Assembly: GCF_008711525.1 (NCBI RefSeq)
Contig: NZ_VXKS01000017.1
Span: 1 to 53,191 of the forward strand
Source: Cysteiniphilum sp. JM-1
Lineage (GTDB): Bacteria > Pseudomonadota > Gammaproteobacteria > Francisellales > Francisellaceae
Direction: 5' to 3'
Length of the DNA: 53,191 nt
This document shows positions 28,869-37,625 of this stretch, one piece after another (positions within the stretch are counted from its first letter, which is position 1; each line of letters begins with the position of its first letter). Made by a program: the position numbers and the translations under genes. The notes under the pieces are model-generated. The model was not told the origin of the DNA. It saw nothing but the letters and a program-made list of their open reading frames with translations, and made no database searches.

Positions 28869-30140
28869 TTATATTTTGGTTGTTCTATCAGTAATCACTG
28901 CTGTTGTCATCACGCCATTGACATTGGTGGCAGTACGCCCCATATCAATAATTGGATCAACGCCTTGCACAAGAGCGATGATATTAAATGGTAACCCAAG
29001 CGTTGCAAAGGTAACACCTGCTGCAATAAAGGCGGTTCCAGGGATGCCGGAGACACCTAATGAAGCAATCATATTAATTGCACCGACTAATAGGATGATT
29101 TGCCAAGTAATTGGCTCACCCATAATCGTTAAAGTCATGACCACAAGCATTGCCGGATAAATACCCGCACAAGCATTCATACCAATGGTCGCCCCTATAC
29201 TTGGTGTGAAGTTTGAAACACTTTCAGAGAGTTTTAAGCGATTGCCTAAGGCATCCATGGTTACCGGTAATGTGCCAAAGCTTGAACGTGTGGTAAAAGC
29301 AACGAGTAATGCGCGCCAAACATTTTTGTAATAATGAATTGGATTAACACCACTCAAGGTAATCAATATAGTATGCATAATAATAACAATAAGCATAGCA
29401 ATATACATCGCAGCAATAAAGTTGATCATCTGCATCAAGGTTGTTAATCCGTGATCAAGTGTCATTTGTGTCATCAATGCAAATACACCATAAGGTGTCA
29501 GGGCGATAATCATATTGGCAAGCTTTTTGGCAACAAAGAATGCTGAGTGAATAAAGCTAATAAAAGGGGCAGCGATTTCTTTTTCCTGTTGATGAAGCTT
29601 TAACGTAGCAAAGCCAATCAAAGCGGCAAAAATAACCACGGCAATGACATTATTATCTGCCATTGCGGTAACAGGATTACTTGGTAACATGCCGGTAATC
29701 GTATCCACAAGGTTATGCGATTCAGGGGTGTTTAAAACACCAGAGAATGACATGCCAAAGCCAATATGCATCCATGAGCCGACCAGTCCGCCAATAACTG
29801 CACTAATACCAGTAAGAAGAAGAATAATGACAACCGCCTTTGTCACCATTTTAATCAGATAAGATCCTTGATGATGGCGTAGGTTAACAATCGCATGGAT
29901 AATGGCAGTTAACACCAGTGGGATTATTAACATCTTAAGCAAGCTAATATAGGTATCACTGACTAAATTTAAAAGGCTATGCAGGGTGTCATCACCACTA
30001 CTTTGATTTAATAGCCGTAAAATAATACCAAAGACAACACCGATGACTAAAGAGGCGACGGCACGAATGTTGAAACTGATTTTATAAAATTGTGCCAGTG
30101 CCAATAGGATTAATATCAGCAAAAAAATAGTTGTGATCAC
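28869..30140 (-). CDS. tcyP: L-cystine/dicarboxylate:cation symporter, TcyP-like
   Basis: DAACS-family symporter of about 423 residues. The GTG at 30140 is chosen because GGAG lies eight bases upstream and the resulting N-terminus aligns with family members; an ATG at 30182 would add 14 residues. Motifs: FTTRSSFGTLPVT (serine-rich hairpin 1), GATIGMNACAGIYPAM, and GVDPIIDMGRTATNVNG near the end. The Asn-Met-Asp/NVNG region binds sodium and substrate. The pattern is closest to YdjN/TcyP cystine importers as I remember them; a dicarboxylate or glutamate substrate is the alternative. Confidence 0.7.
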   Translation of the reverse strand: MITTIFLLILILLALAQFYKISFNIRAVASLVIGVVFGIILRLLNQSSGDDTLHSLLNLVSDTYISLLKMLIIPLVLTAIIHAIVNLRHHQGSYLIKMVTKAVVIILLLTGISAVIGGLVGSWMHIGFGMSFSGVLNTPESHNLVDTITGMLPSNPVTAMADNNVIAVVIFAALIGFATLKLHQQEKEIAAPFISFIHSAFFVAKKLANMIIALTPYGVFALMTQMTLDHGLTTLMQMINFIAAMYIAMLIVIIMHTILITLSGVNPIHYYKNVWRALLVAFTTRSSFGTLPVTMDALGNRLKLSESVSNFTPSIGATIGMNACAGIYPAMLVVMTLTIMGEPITWQIILLVGAINMIASLGVSGIPGTAFIAAGVTFATLGLPFNIIALVQGVDPIIDMGRTATNVNGVMTTAVITDRTTKI

Positions 30141-30276
30141 GTAGGGGGCTCCGTATGGTTGTAAAATGATAAAGATAATCATTGGATAATAATAGGCGAG
30201 TTATTTGACGATAGCAAAACAAACAGTCGATATATTATTTATTAACAGTATAAGAAAAACTGATTAATGAGATGGG

Positions 30277-30813
30277 CTAGTTATATGTGCTATTGATCGC
30301 TTGTTTGGCTTGACGATAGCGCTTGATGTAACCAATTAACCGACCAATAAATAGACCACTGCATATTCCTGAGACACTGAGACTAATAAGACTAAAAGTA
30401 AATTGATCAGCAAGCGCGGGTTCCAATGCAAGCTTATAGTTTACGTCATATTTACTGATAAAGATGATGATCAATAATACGAAAGTGAACCAACCACCGT
30501 GAAAATGGATAGATTTGTTATTGACGATCACATCATATTTGCCGTTTAAAGCAATAATCAGTCCAACACCAATGCCAATTAGAATGGCAATAATCCAGAT
30601 GATAATATTGGTTAATGTTAGCGGAAATACACTAATTAAGGTATCAAGTGACAATAAGGTAAAAATAATTGGGATAATGGATAGTTTCGTTAGTGATACC
30701 GTGCGTGGCTTAGTCGCTTTGATGCCAATCACAAGGCAGTAAATAAAAATCAGATAAACCCACCATGGGGTATAAATAAGCATATCCCAAAAACTGATTG
30801 TCGTTGTATTCAT
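30277..30813 (-). CDS. Multi-pass membrane protein, DUF6622-like
   Basis: 178 residues with five to six hydrophobic helices and a characteristic start TPWWVYLIFIYCLVIGIKA followed by KPRTVSL, which resembles small uncharacterised membrane proteins (DUF6622). No catalytic motif is visible. GGAG lies ahead of the ATG on the minus strand. It may be cotranscribed with the lipoprotein gene upstream (27 bases between). Function unknown. Confidence 0.6.
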   Translation of the reverse strand: MNTTTISFWDMLIYTPWWVYLIFIYCLVIGIKATKPRTVSLTKLSIIPIIFTLLSLDTLISVFPLTLTNIIIWIIAILIGIGVGLIIALNGKYDVIVNNKSIHFHGGWFTFVLLIIIFISKYDVNYKLALEPALADQFTFSLISLSVSGICSGLFIGRLIGYIKRYRQAKQAINSTYN

Positions 30814-30840
30814 TGAGACTACTCCTTTAACTTATTTTGC

Positions 30841-32382
30841 TTAGTTGGGTAATCCGTTGGGTGCGGATAAAATTTCAAAAACTAAGGAGGTGTGGCGATC
30901 AGCAGAATAGTCAGCAAACCAATCATCATAAGGGTAAGCATAGCCGCGAAAAGCATTGGCATGAATATTGCTAACATAGCTAGAATTGGCGCCAGTTGTA
31001 CATGTTGCCGGTGTGCCATAACTACCAACGCAACCATATTGATTAAAAATATCGGATGTTGAACCAAAGGCGACACTAGCAACAGATCGTGGACTATAGC
31101 AACCCGCAAAGCTTGATGATGATGTCGCAACAAAATTGGTACTGTTGAATTGTGATTGCTGGGCTTTCATGCCGCTATCAATGGTTTGGCATAATTGCTC
31201 AAGTGAAATATTTAATGGGTTCAAAGTAGATGCAGGGATTTTTTCATCAAAATAAGCTACCGCTTGGGTGGTATCACCTAGTGCAAAATCATAGGTGAAA
31301 TAGGTTCCTGCTTGAGGATAGAAGTTATAGCGTGTGTTATAGCCATTGACCATTGAAACATCAATGTTTGCTTGATTATGAATATCAGTAATTGCTGGAT
31401 AGGTTACCTCTAATAGTGTTGCATACTCACCATATGTTCCATCACTTACATTGCGTGTATTAATACTAGCAATTTGGAAATTATATGAGGAAATACCAGC
31501 GTCTGGTATTGAATAATTATAGTTTGATTGACCATTTACTGTGAATGAATTGTTTTGACCACCGCCGGTAACTTTTATGGTAACAGGTAATGTGAGATTA
31601 TTCATAAAAACAATTTGTCGAGGGGGATACGAGGGAGGTGTTGGTGTTACTTGTGGGGTAATATTTGGTAGTGTCCCAGCTGCATAAGAAACATTAAGCT
31701 CATTACCGCTTAGTTGAGGTGTGCTAATCCCTGGACAGCTACCTGATATGCTATTATTTGTCGCCATTGTAAGCTCACAGCCTTGATAAGTTCCATTATC
31801 CTTAGGCGTAATAATTTGAAAGCTACCGTCGGTGTCAGTTTGCATTAAAAAAACAGGTTGTGCTAGGCTTTCAACATAAGCAATTAATTTCTGACCTTGA
31901 TAAACATAGCTTGGAAATGCGGTACCTGAAGGGAAGTCTAAGCGCCAGTAATTGGTTGTTCCTGGTTGTGGGGGGTTAACTTGAATGTTATGTGCTGACA
32001 CCTGAATGTTATTATTGGATTGATAACTTTGATTATTATAGGTAGCAGTTGCCGATAGTGAGGCTAATAAGTTGGTAGTTGTTGTATTACTGTCTTTTAC
32101 CGTAAATATGCATTGATTAGCAGTGGTTTGTGTATTAACAATTTGCAGATAGGCGCTAGCATCTCCTGAAATATTCAATGTGCAGTTCGTGATTCCAGTA
32201 CCCTGAGTGCTTCCAAGATTGGAAAATGTTGCGGTATAAGTGTAGCTTTGGTTGTAATATTGATTGGTCGTGCCAGCAAGTGAGAGTGCAGTGGTTGATG
32301 AACCATCTCCACCACACCCTAAAAGGGTCAATGAAAACACACTTACTGCTGATAGAAAGATTACTTGTTTGTTACGAATCAT
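30841..32382 (-). CDS. Large lipoprotein, possibly with a thaumatin/GH64-like C-terminal domain
   Basis: 513 residues from the ATG at 32382, which has AAGGAG six bases upstream; the longer in-frame start at 32439 lacks this. Signal peptide with lipobox TLLGC (Cys near 23). Residues about 30-150 look like an Ig/beta-sandwich repeat with Thr/Asn-rich strands. The later part (VFMNNLTLPVTIKVTGG onward, to GYAYPYDDWFAD and LVFEI) recalls thaumatin-like or beta-1,3-glucanase (GH64) folds, with several Cys near the end. This resemblance is by eye only. Likely a surface or periplasmic adhesin or carbohydrate-binding protein. Confidence 0.6.
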   Translation of the reverse strand: MIRNKQVIFLSAVSVFSLTLLGCGGDGSSTTALSLAGTTNQYYNQSYTYTATFSNLGSTQGTGITNCTLNISGDASAYLQIVNTQTTANQCIFTVKDSNTTTTNLLASLSATATYNNQSYQSNNNIQVSAHNIQVNPPQPGTTNYWRLDFPSGTAFPSYVYQGQKLIAYVESLAQPVFLMQTDTDGSFQIITPKDNGTYQGCELTMATNNSISGSCPGISTPQLSGNELNVSYAAGTLPNITPQVTPTPPSYPPRQIVFMNNLTLPVTIKVTGGGQNNSFTVNGQSNYNYSIPDAGISSYNFQIASINTRNVSDGTYGEYATLLEVTYPAITDIHNQANIDVSMVNGYNTRYNFYPQAGTYFTYDFALGDTTQAVAYFDEKIPASTLNPLNISLEQLCQTIDSGMKAQQSQFNSTNFVATSSSSFAGCYSPRSVASVAFGSTSDIFNQYGCVGSYGTPATCTTGANSSYVSNIHANAFRGYAYPYDDWFADYSADRHTSLVFEILSAPNGLPN

Positions 32383-32618
32383 CAAAAACTCCTTGTGCAA
32401 TGACTTTGTTGGTATAGGCAAGTATGATTCTAGCATCAATTTAAATATTTACGAGGTAAGATTAACAAGGTAGATCACACTGTTTAATGCTTGGTTTCAG
32501 CAACAGCTAAGTCCGGCACTGAAGCCAAGGCAAATTATCTTGCTCCACACCAACCCCTATTGATATATACTGAGTATTTACTATAATAACTGCAGATACG
32601 AAATAACGGCAGCGTTAA

Positions 32619-32885
32619 ATGTTTGAATGGGATGAAAAGAAAAATAAGCAACTCAAACAAGAAAGACATATTTCATTTGAACAAATTGTTGTAGCAATTG
32701 AAAATGGTGATTTATTAGCGATTGATGATAATGTTAATCATCCTAAGCAAAGCATTCTGCGCGTACGTGTTGGTGACTATGTTTACTCTGTTGCCGCAGA
32801 ACAGCGTAACAACAACCTAAGGTTGATTACCGCTTATGCAGACCGTAAGCAAACTAAACGATTTGGAGGCGATACAAATGCGTAA
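32619..32885 (+). CDS. brnT: BrnT-like toxin
   Basis: 88 residues with the family start FEWDEKKNKQLKQERHISFEQ and end LRLITAYADRKQTKRF. BrnT proteins have an RelE-like fold and cut RNA; the antitoxin follows. The middle is diverged from typical BrnT. It overlaps the antitoxin gene by 8 bases. The toxin comes first, as in other BrnTA pairs. Confidence 0.6.
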   Translation: MFEWDEKKNKQLKQERHISFEQIVVAIENGDLLAIDDNVNHPKQSILRVRVGDYVYSVAAEQRNNNLRLITAYADRKQTKRFGGDTNA

Positions 32886-33222
32886 TACATCCCAAAAAAA
32901 CAACATAAAAGCACTTGATGCTATTGAAGAAACTATTATGCAGGCTGATAGGCATGGGGAATATAAGCCCATCGCAGAGGATGAGTTTAAAAAACGCAAA
33001 GCTCAGCTTGAGCAAATGGCTAAGGCGACCATGCAAAAAGTCAGAAAACCAATTTCTTTTAAGCCCGACCCAGCAACGCTTGCAGCCTTTAAAGAAAAAG
33101 CTGAGCATGAGGGCTTACCTTACCAGACATTACTTAACTTCTTAATGAAACAATATGTTGATGGGGACTTTAGGCTTGCCATTGTTCACAACCAAGGCAC
33201 TTCTCATCGTTTGCAAAAGTAA
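32878..33222 (+). CDS. brnA: BrnA-like ribbon-helix-helix antitoxin
   Basis: 114 residues from the ATG at 32878, chosen because GGAGG lies eight bases upstream and because it gives the usual toxin-antitoxin overlap; an in-frame start at 32836 is less likely. The C-terminal segment (RKPISFKPDPATLAAFKEKA then GLPYQTLLNFLMKQYVDG) is a ribbon-helix-helix DNA-binding domain of the BrnA type. It should neutralise the toxin and repress the operon. Confidence 0.6.
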   Translation: MRNTSQKNNIKALDAIEETIMQADRHGEYKPIAEDEFKKRKAQLEQMAKATMQKVRKPISFKPDPATLAAFKEKAEHEGLPYQTLLNFLMKQYVDGDFRLAIVHNQGTSHRLQK

Positions 33223-33259
33223 CTGATATATAGGTTTCTTTGGTTATTATTTTTATAAA

Positions 33260-33334
33260 TGGTGTCCCGAGCAGGAATCGAACCTGCATCTAGCCCTTAG
33301 GAGGGGCTTATTCTATCCGTTGAACTATCAGGAC
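33260..33334 (-). tRNA. tRNA-Arg (anticodon CCT)
   Basis: Read on the minus strand: acceptor GTCCTGA/TCGGGAC, D-arm, anticodon stem AGCCC/GGGCT with loop CTCCTAA (anticodon CCT, reading AGG), T-arm GCAGG/CCTGC with TTCGATT, discriminator A and an encoded CCA at 33262-33260. All stems pair. 75 nt including CCA. Its 3' end faces the BrnTA pair. Confidence 0.95.
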
Positions 33335-33563
33335 AAAAAGATGAGGTGATGATGCCTGAAAAGGTGAGCATATTCAAGTGGAGTAGTTATATGGAAACAT
33401 TTAAACATTAATTTTCTTGAGCTAAGCTTGTTTTGGTATTTGCAATTTGTAAAACTTTTCAGTATCCTCGCCCAGAGTTATGTAGAAAAATGTCAGAAAT
33501 GCGAATGAATACGTTAAAAATACGACTTGTAGCATGGATGACTTTAATTTTTTGGAGGTATCT

Positions 33564-33656
33564 ATGGGATCTGTAGGTTCGTGGGCGGTTGTGTTTGTGC
33601 CGTTAGTCGTGATTATTGGTTTGTCATTGGCAAATTACATTAAAAATAAACCTTAA
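33564..33656 (+). CDS. 30-residue membrane peptide upstream of putP
   Basis: ATG preceded by a strong GGAGG (33554-33558), then a single hydrophobic helix (WAVVFVPLVVIIGLSLA) and a short basic tail YIKNKP. It ends 106 bases before putP on the same strand. Very small membrane subunits accompany several sodium symporter families; by position this may be such an accessory peptide. Too short for reliable family assignment. Confidence 0.55.
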   Translation: MGSVGSWAVVFVPLVVIIGLSLANYIKNKP

Positions 33657-33762
33657 ACAATATAATTGAGTACTAAAAAGACACTAGAAGTAAGGGATAT
33701 AAATACTTTTAGATCGTTTTAGTCAATATGCTGTGTAGATAGTTAAATAAAAGGGGTAGGGG

Positions 33763-35223
33763 ATGACTGTTTTAGTTATTGTATTTGTGCTGTATATCGG
33801 CATTATTTTAGGGCTAGGTATTTGCTCATATTTTTACACAAAAAATCTACATGATTATATGCTCGGTGGGCGTTCATTAAGTGGGCCAATTGCCGCTCTA
33901 GGAGCTGGCGCTTCTGATATGAGCTCATGGTTGTTACTTGCGTTACCAGGCGCGGTAATGCTCAATGGTCTAAACCAGATCTGGTTGCCGCTTGGCTTAT
34001 CATTAGGTGCTTACTTAAACTGGCAGTTTGTCGCTAAGCGCTTGCGTATATACACTGAGCTTGCCAATGACTCAATTACGATTCCATCGTATTTTGAAAA
34101 TCGCTTTATGGAAAAAAGCGGTATGCTGCGCCTGCTCAGTGCGCTAGTGATTTTGATCTTTTTTACTTTCTACACGGCATCAGCATTTGTTGCCGGAGGC
34201 TTGTTATTTGGTTCAACCTTTAAAATTGATTACACTACGGGGTTATATATTACCGCGTTAATTATTTTGATTTATACCTGTGTCGGTGGCTTTTTAGCGA
34301 TCTCATGGATTGATTTTTTCCAAGGGGCTTTGATGTTTATTGCTTTGATTATCGTGCCGGTTACCGTATGGGTGCATATTGGCAGTTTATCTGAGGCATT
34401 ACAGACAGTGTCCAAACAATCACCGGTATATTTAAATGCTTTTAAAGGTACTAGTATTATTGGGGTATTATCACTCTTTGCTTGGGGCTTAGGTTATTTT
34501 GGTCAGCCGCATATTCTGGTGCGTTTTATGGCAACTAAGAGTGCCAAAACCATCCCGCAAGCGCAATTCATCTGTATGACGTGGATGTGCGTGGCACTTA
34601 TTGGTGCGGTATTTACGGGACTTTTTGGTATTGCGTATTACGCACCACATACGCTTAAAAATCCTGAAACGGTTTTTATAGTGTTAGCAGAAACATTATT
34701 TAATCCATGGGTGGCTGGCGTGCTATTAGCAGCAGTTTTATCAGCAACGATGAGTACTGCTTCAGCGCAGCTTTTAGCATCCTCTAGTGCGGTGGTAGAA
34801 GACTTTTATCATAAGTTTATTCGTCCAAATGCTAAAGCCAGTGAAATGTTGATTATTAGTCGCATTATCGTCATTGTGATTGCTATTATTGCTGTGTTAT
34901 TAGCACTTAATCCTAAAAGCTCAATTTTAAATCTTGTTGGTTATGCTTGGGCGGGGTTAGGTGCGTCATTTGGTCCAATTATTGTGTTATCACTTTTCTG
35001 GAAACGTATGAATTTAACCGGTGCTTTTTGTGGTATTGTTGTTGGCGCATTCACCGTGATTATCTGGCCTCATTTAAAGACACTAGGAGGTGTTTTTGAG
35101 TTATATGAATTGCTACCTGGTTTTATCTTTGCCTGTATTGCTATTTATCTAGGCAGTATCTTAAGCAAAGAACCAAGTGATGCAATTTATGCGAAGCATC
35201 AACAAATGCTTGATCATTTATAA
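33763..35223 (+). CDS. putP: Sodium/proline symporter
   Basis: 486-residue SSS-family symporter with about 13 helices. Conserved features: DYMLGGRSLSGPIAALGAGASDMSSWLL (the Na+ site in helix 2; about 35-60), FGQPHILVRFMA and LSATMSTASAQLLASSS (Na+ site in helix 8-9). This pattern is specific to PutP. AAGGGGTAGGGG precedes the ATG. Imports proline as nutrient or osmoprotectant. Confidence 0.93.
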   Translation: MTVLVIVFVLYIGIILGLGICSYFYTKNLHDYMLGGRSLSGPIAALGAGASDMSSWLLLALPGAVMLNGLNQIWLPLGLSLGAYLNWQFVAKRLRIYTELANDSITIPSYFENRFMEKSGMLRLLSALVILIFFTFYTASAFVAGGLLFGSTFKIDYTTGLYITALIILIYTCVGGFLAISWIDFFQGALMFIALIIVPVTVWVHIGSLSEALQTVSKQSPVYLNAFKGTSIIGVLSLFAWGLGYFGQPHILVRFMATKSAKTIPQAQFICMTWMCVALIGAVFTGLFGIAYYAPHTLKNPETVFIVLAETLFNPWVAGVLLAAVLSATMSTASAQLLASSSAVVEDFYHKFIRPNAKASEMLIISRIIVIVIAIIAVLLALNPKSSILNLVGYAWAGLGASFGPIIVLSLFWKRMNLTGAFCGIVVGAFTVIIWPHLKTLGGVFELYELLPGFIFACIAIYLGSILSKEPSDAIYAKHQQMLDHL

Positions 35224-35289
35224 GTACCTAAGCAATGGTTTATGGGGCATCATGGATATTCAGCTCAAGCCCGAGCATGGCGCCTCGCA

Positions 35290-35317
35290 GTCATTCTCGG
35301 ACTTGATTCGAGAATCC
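35290..35317. repeat. ATTCTCG...CGAGAAT palindrome
   Basis: ATTCTCG (35293-35299) and CGAGAAT (35309-35315) form an inverted repeat around ACTTGATT. It resembles palindromes of the GTCATTC...GAATCC type known as dispersed repeats in proteobacteria. One copy in this window, directly before repeat B copy 2. Confidence 0.45.
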
Positions 35318-35337
35318 AAAAAAATATCTAATAAACA

Positions 35338-35388
35338 CCTCGCCCCTTGCGGGAGAGGTCGTTGAGCCTAAGCTCAACGGGTGAGGGG
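35338..35388. repeat. Dispersed palindromic repeat B, copy 2
   Basis: Two nested hairpins: CCTCGCCCCTTGCGGGAGAGG, then GTTGAGC...GCTCAAC, closed by GGGTGAGGGG. It matches 37626-37678 in the same orientation. It lies between putP and queE, both of which end here, so it may end both transcripts. Confidence 0.75.
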
Positions 35389-35392
35389 AAAA

Positions 35393-36163
35393 TTAAACAC
35401 CAATTTTATCATCAAAGGCGATAATATGATCGCGACCGGTGAAGTTAAAACCGTGCATAAGGGCGAGATCAATAATTTTGGGATAGGCTTTAATCATTTC
35501 CTGACGAGTGCTGCCTGCTGGCATTAAATACACTTTATGCTTTGGAATATTAAGTTTCTTAATCAAAGACTTTATTTCTGTTAGATTCTCATCACTACCA
35601 TCACACACCGGCTTTAATTGATAGTCATGGTGATAATCAATCATCTGATGCATGGCAGTAAGATTTAAGCGATATTTATTGTGTTGATCAATAAGTTTTT
35701 GATCAACAACAGTGCCTTTAGGTGTGCTGATACCTAGCTTTGGAATGCTGTTAGTAAACTTAGGCGACAAGCTTAAAAGATCAATCGGATGATCGGTTTT
35801 TATAAAATGTGAACCTTCGGTTTCGAGTGTTACAAATAACTTATGCTCATGTGCTAAATGCATGATCTCATTAATCAGTGTCGGATGCATGGTTGGCGCA
35901 CCTCCTGTGAGCATGATTTCTTTGACGTCAGGATATGCTTTGATCATGTCGATAATATCGTTAAAACAAAACTTACCTTTATCCGCGTGAATGCTTGAGT
36001 ACCATGTATCGCACCAACCACCATTCTCACCAAAGTGGCAGCGATGCGTACAACCTGTCGTGCGAATAGCAAATGAGGGGTGTCCACGGCGTGATCCCTC
36101 ACCTTGTAAGCAAGGGTAAAGCTCAATAATTGGCAGTATTTTATGGTAATCATTAATGCGCAT
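35393..36163 (-). CDS. queE: 7-carboxy-7-deazaguanine synthase QueE (variant cluster motif)
   Basis: Radical SAM enzyme converting CPH4 to 7-carboxy-7-deazaguanine in the preQ0/queuosine route. 256 residues. The start PIIELYPCLQGEGSRRGHP and the SAM-site region MLTGGAPTMHP are family-like. The iron-sulfur cysteines are C38, C42 and C51, so the spacing is C-X3-C-X8-C with an extra FGENGG instead of the usual C-X3-C-X2-C. Its start lies 11 bases inside queD. The cluster spacing suggests a distinct QueE subgroup rather than a broken gene, since the rest is well conserved. Confidence 0.88.
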   Translation of the reverse strand: MRINDYHKILPIIELYPCLQGEGSRRGHPSFAIRTTGCTHRCHFGENGGWCDTWYSSIHADKGKFCFNDIIDMIKAYPDVKEIMLTGGAPTMHPTLINEIMHLAHEHKLFVTLETEGSHFIKTDHPIDLLSLSPKFTNSIPKLGISTPKGTVVDQKLIDQHNKYRLNLTAMHQMIDYHHDYQLKPVCDGSDENLTEIKSLIKKLNIPKHKVYLMPAGSTRQEMIKAYPKIIDLALMHGFNFTGRDHIIAFDDKIGV

Positions 36164-36629
36164 AATCTATCTCAACGGCGCCAAGGTTTTTGTTATTTTC
36201 CATTACATCGACACGAAATAAGGTGACACGATTATCACTATGCTGTTGTACTAAAGGATTTAAGGTGTTTAATACAAACTCGGCAATACCCTCACAACTG
36301 AAGTACGGCAAGGTGCGTAATTGTAATAATCCTTGTTGCTCCAATGCTTTAAATGTCTCAAGCGCTGGATCTTTTTGTGACAGAACAACGGTGTGATCAA
36401 ACATATAATGAAACCACTCTTTAGCGGTCATGCCATCAATGGTGTGATTTTTGTCTTTAAGCCAACCAAAATCCCAGACCCAGTTGTGCTGATCGAGTGA
36501 TTTAGCAGCAAAATGTAAACGAAAAGAAATGGCATAACCATGCAAAAAGCGGCAGTGTGAGTGTTCAGCATTCCACTGGCGAAAGCAAGTGGAAAAGCCA
36601 TCAAGATATTTTTCAACTCGATAAATCAT
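36153..36629 (-). CDS. queD: 6-carboxytetrahydropterin synthase QueD (variant metal site)
   Basis: Converts 7,8-dihydroneopterin triphosphate to CPH4. The ATG at 36629 (158 residues) is used; the open frame continues upstream but that part overlaps queC and reads as AT-rich nonsense. The core C26-R-F-L-H30-G-Y32 keeps the catalytic Cys and one zinc His, but Tyr replaces the second His of the usual HGH, and the upstream F-x-A-A-H reads FSTCFRQW; His23 and His25 may compensate. The end LGAVEIDY matches PTPS proteins. Overlaps queE by 11 bases. Confidence 0.8.
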   Translation of the reverse strand: MIYRVEKYLDGFSTCFRQWNAEHSHCRFLHGYAISFRLHFAAKSLDQHNWVWDFGWLKDKNHTIDGMTAKEWFHYMFDHTVVLSQKDPALETFKALEQQGLLQLRTLPYFSCEGIAEFVLNTLNPLVQQHSDNRVTLFRVDVMENNKNLGAVEIDYAH

Positions 36630-36724
36630 TATGGTATGATACTTTGAATTTTTGAGCACTATACCATTTGCTGATGCCTTTATAAACTTTTGCGTTGAAA
36701 TTAGGGAATGATTTGGAGAATAGA

Positions 36725-37582
36725 ATGAGTAATGAAATAAAAAATAATACAAAAAGTATAAAAAGTACAAAGAATAAACATGCAGTATTGTCGCTTTCAG
36801 GTGGTATGGATTCATCTTCATTGATGTTGCGTTTACTGGCTGATGGCTATGAGGTGACAGCGATTTCATTTGACTATGGTCAAAAGCATAAAGTAGAGCT
36901 AGAGAAAGCGTTGAGTCTTACTGATTACTTAAAACAACAAGGCTTTAAGGTCAAGCATCATATCATCACTATTGATGGTTTATCGCAATTATTACATTCA
37001 GCATTGATCAGTGGTGGCGAGGATGTGCCAACAGGGCATTATCACGAGAGTAATATGCGTCTAACCGTTGTGCCAAATCGCAATAAAATATTTAGCTCAA
37101 TCATTCAAGCCGCAGCATTGTCGATTGCCGAGGCGCAAAATACTGACGTTATTATTGCGATGGGTGTTCATGGTGGCGATCATGCAACCTATCCGGATTG
37201 CCGACAATTATTCCGTGATAAAGATTATGATGCCTTTATCGCAGGGAATTGGGATGCTGAAAAAGTCACATATTACTTGCCTTATATCAATAGCAGCAAG
37301 ACTGATGTGTTACGTGATGGCATGCGCGCTTGTGAGTCACTCGGATTAAAATATGAGGAAGTGTATGAGATGACTTTTACCTCCTATATTCCGGTTGAGC
37401 ATGACAATACGATTTACAGTGATTATCAATCGGCTTCATCGATTGGGCGCATTGAAGCATTTTTGAACCTAGGGCTTCAGGATCCTGCCGCTTATGCCGA
37501 TGAGTTGGGGCCTGTGACTTGGCAAACTGTCAAAGCACATGCCCAAAAAACGCTTACTGAGTTTAAAAAGCAAGAAGTTTAA
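36725..37582 (+). CDS. queC: 7-cyano-7-deazaguanine synthase QueC (lacks zinc cysteines)
   Basis: ATP-dependent enzyme turning 7-carboxy-7-deazaguanine and ammonia into preQ0. The ATG at 36725 (285 residues) has GGAG upstream; a start at 36695 is less likely. PP-loop SGGMDSS at 25-31; FDYGQKHKVELE and TYPDCRQLF are conserved. The four C-terminal cysteines that hold zinc in known QueC are absent: residues 217-240 read TFTSY...YSDYQSASSI, with no Cys between 204 and the end. GRIEAFLNLGLQDPAAY nevertheless matches the family end. Divergent from queD with 95 bases between, which must hold both promoters. Confidence 0.88.
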   Translation: MSNEIKNNTKSIKSTKNKHAVLSLSGGMDSSSLMLRLLADGYEVTAISFDYGQKHKVELEKALSLTDYLKQQGFKVKHHIITIDGLSQLLHSALISGGEDVPTGHYHESNMRLTVVPNRNKIFSSIIQAAALSIAEAQNTDVIIAMGVHGGDHATYPDCRQLFRDKDYDAFIAGNWDAEKVTYYLPYINSSKTDVLRDGMRACESLGLKYEEVYEMTFTSYIPVEHDNTIYSDYQSASSIGRIEAFLNLGLQDPAAYADELGPVTWQTVKAHAQKTLTEFKKQEV

Positions 37583-37625
37583 ATAAGACAACCACCGCGC
37601 TTTAGTAATGATGTATACCGCTAGT

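Noticed and set aside
33490-33576. 28-codon open frame starting MSEMRMNTLK
   Set aside because: It overlaps the better-supported 30-residue peptide and has no ribosome site.
36630-36869. 80-residue N-terminal extension of queD
   Set aside because: It overlaps the queC start and promoter region and reads as low-complexity aromatic residues; the internal ATG at 36629 matches family starts.
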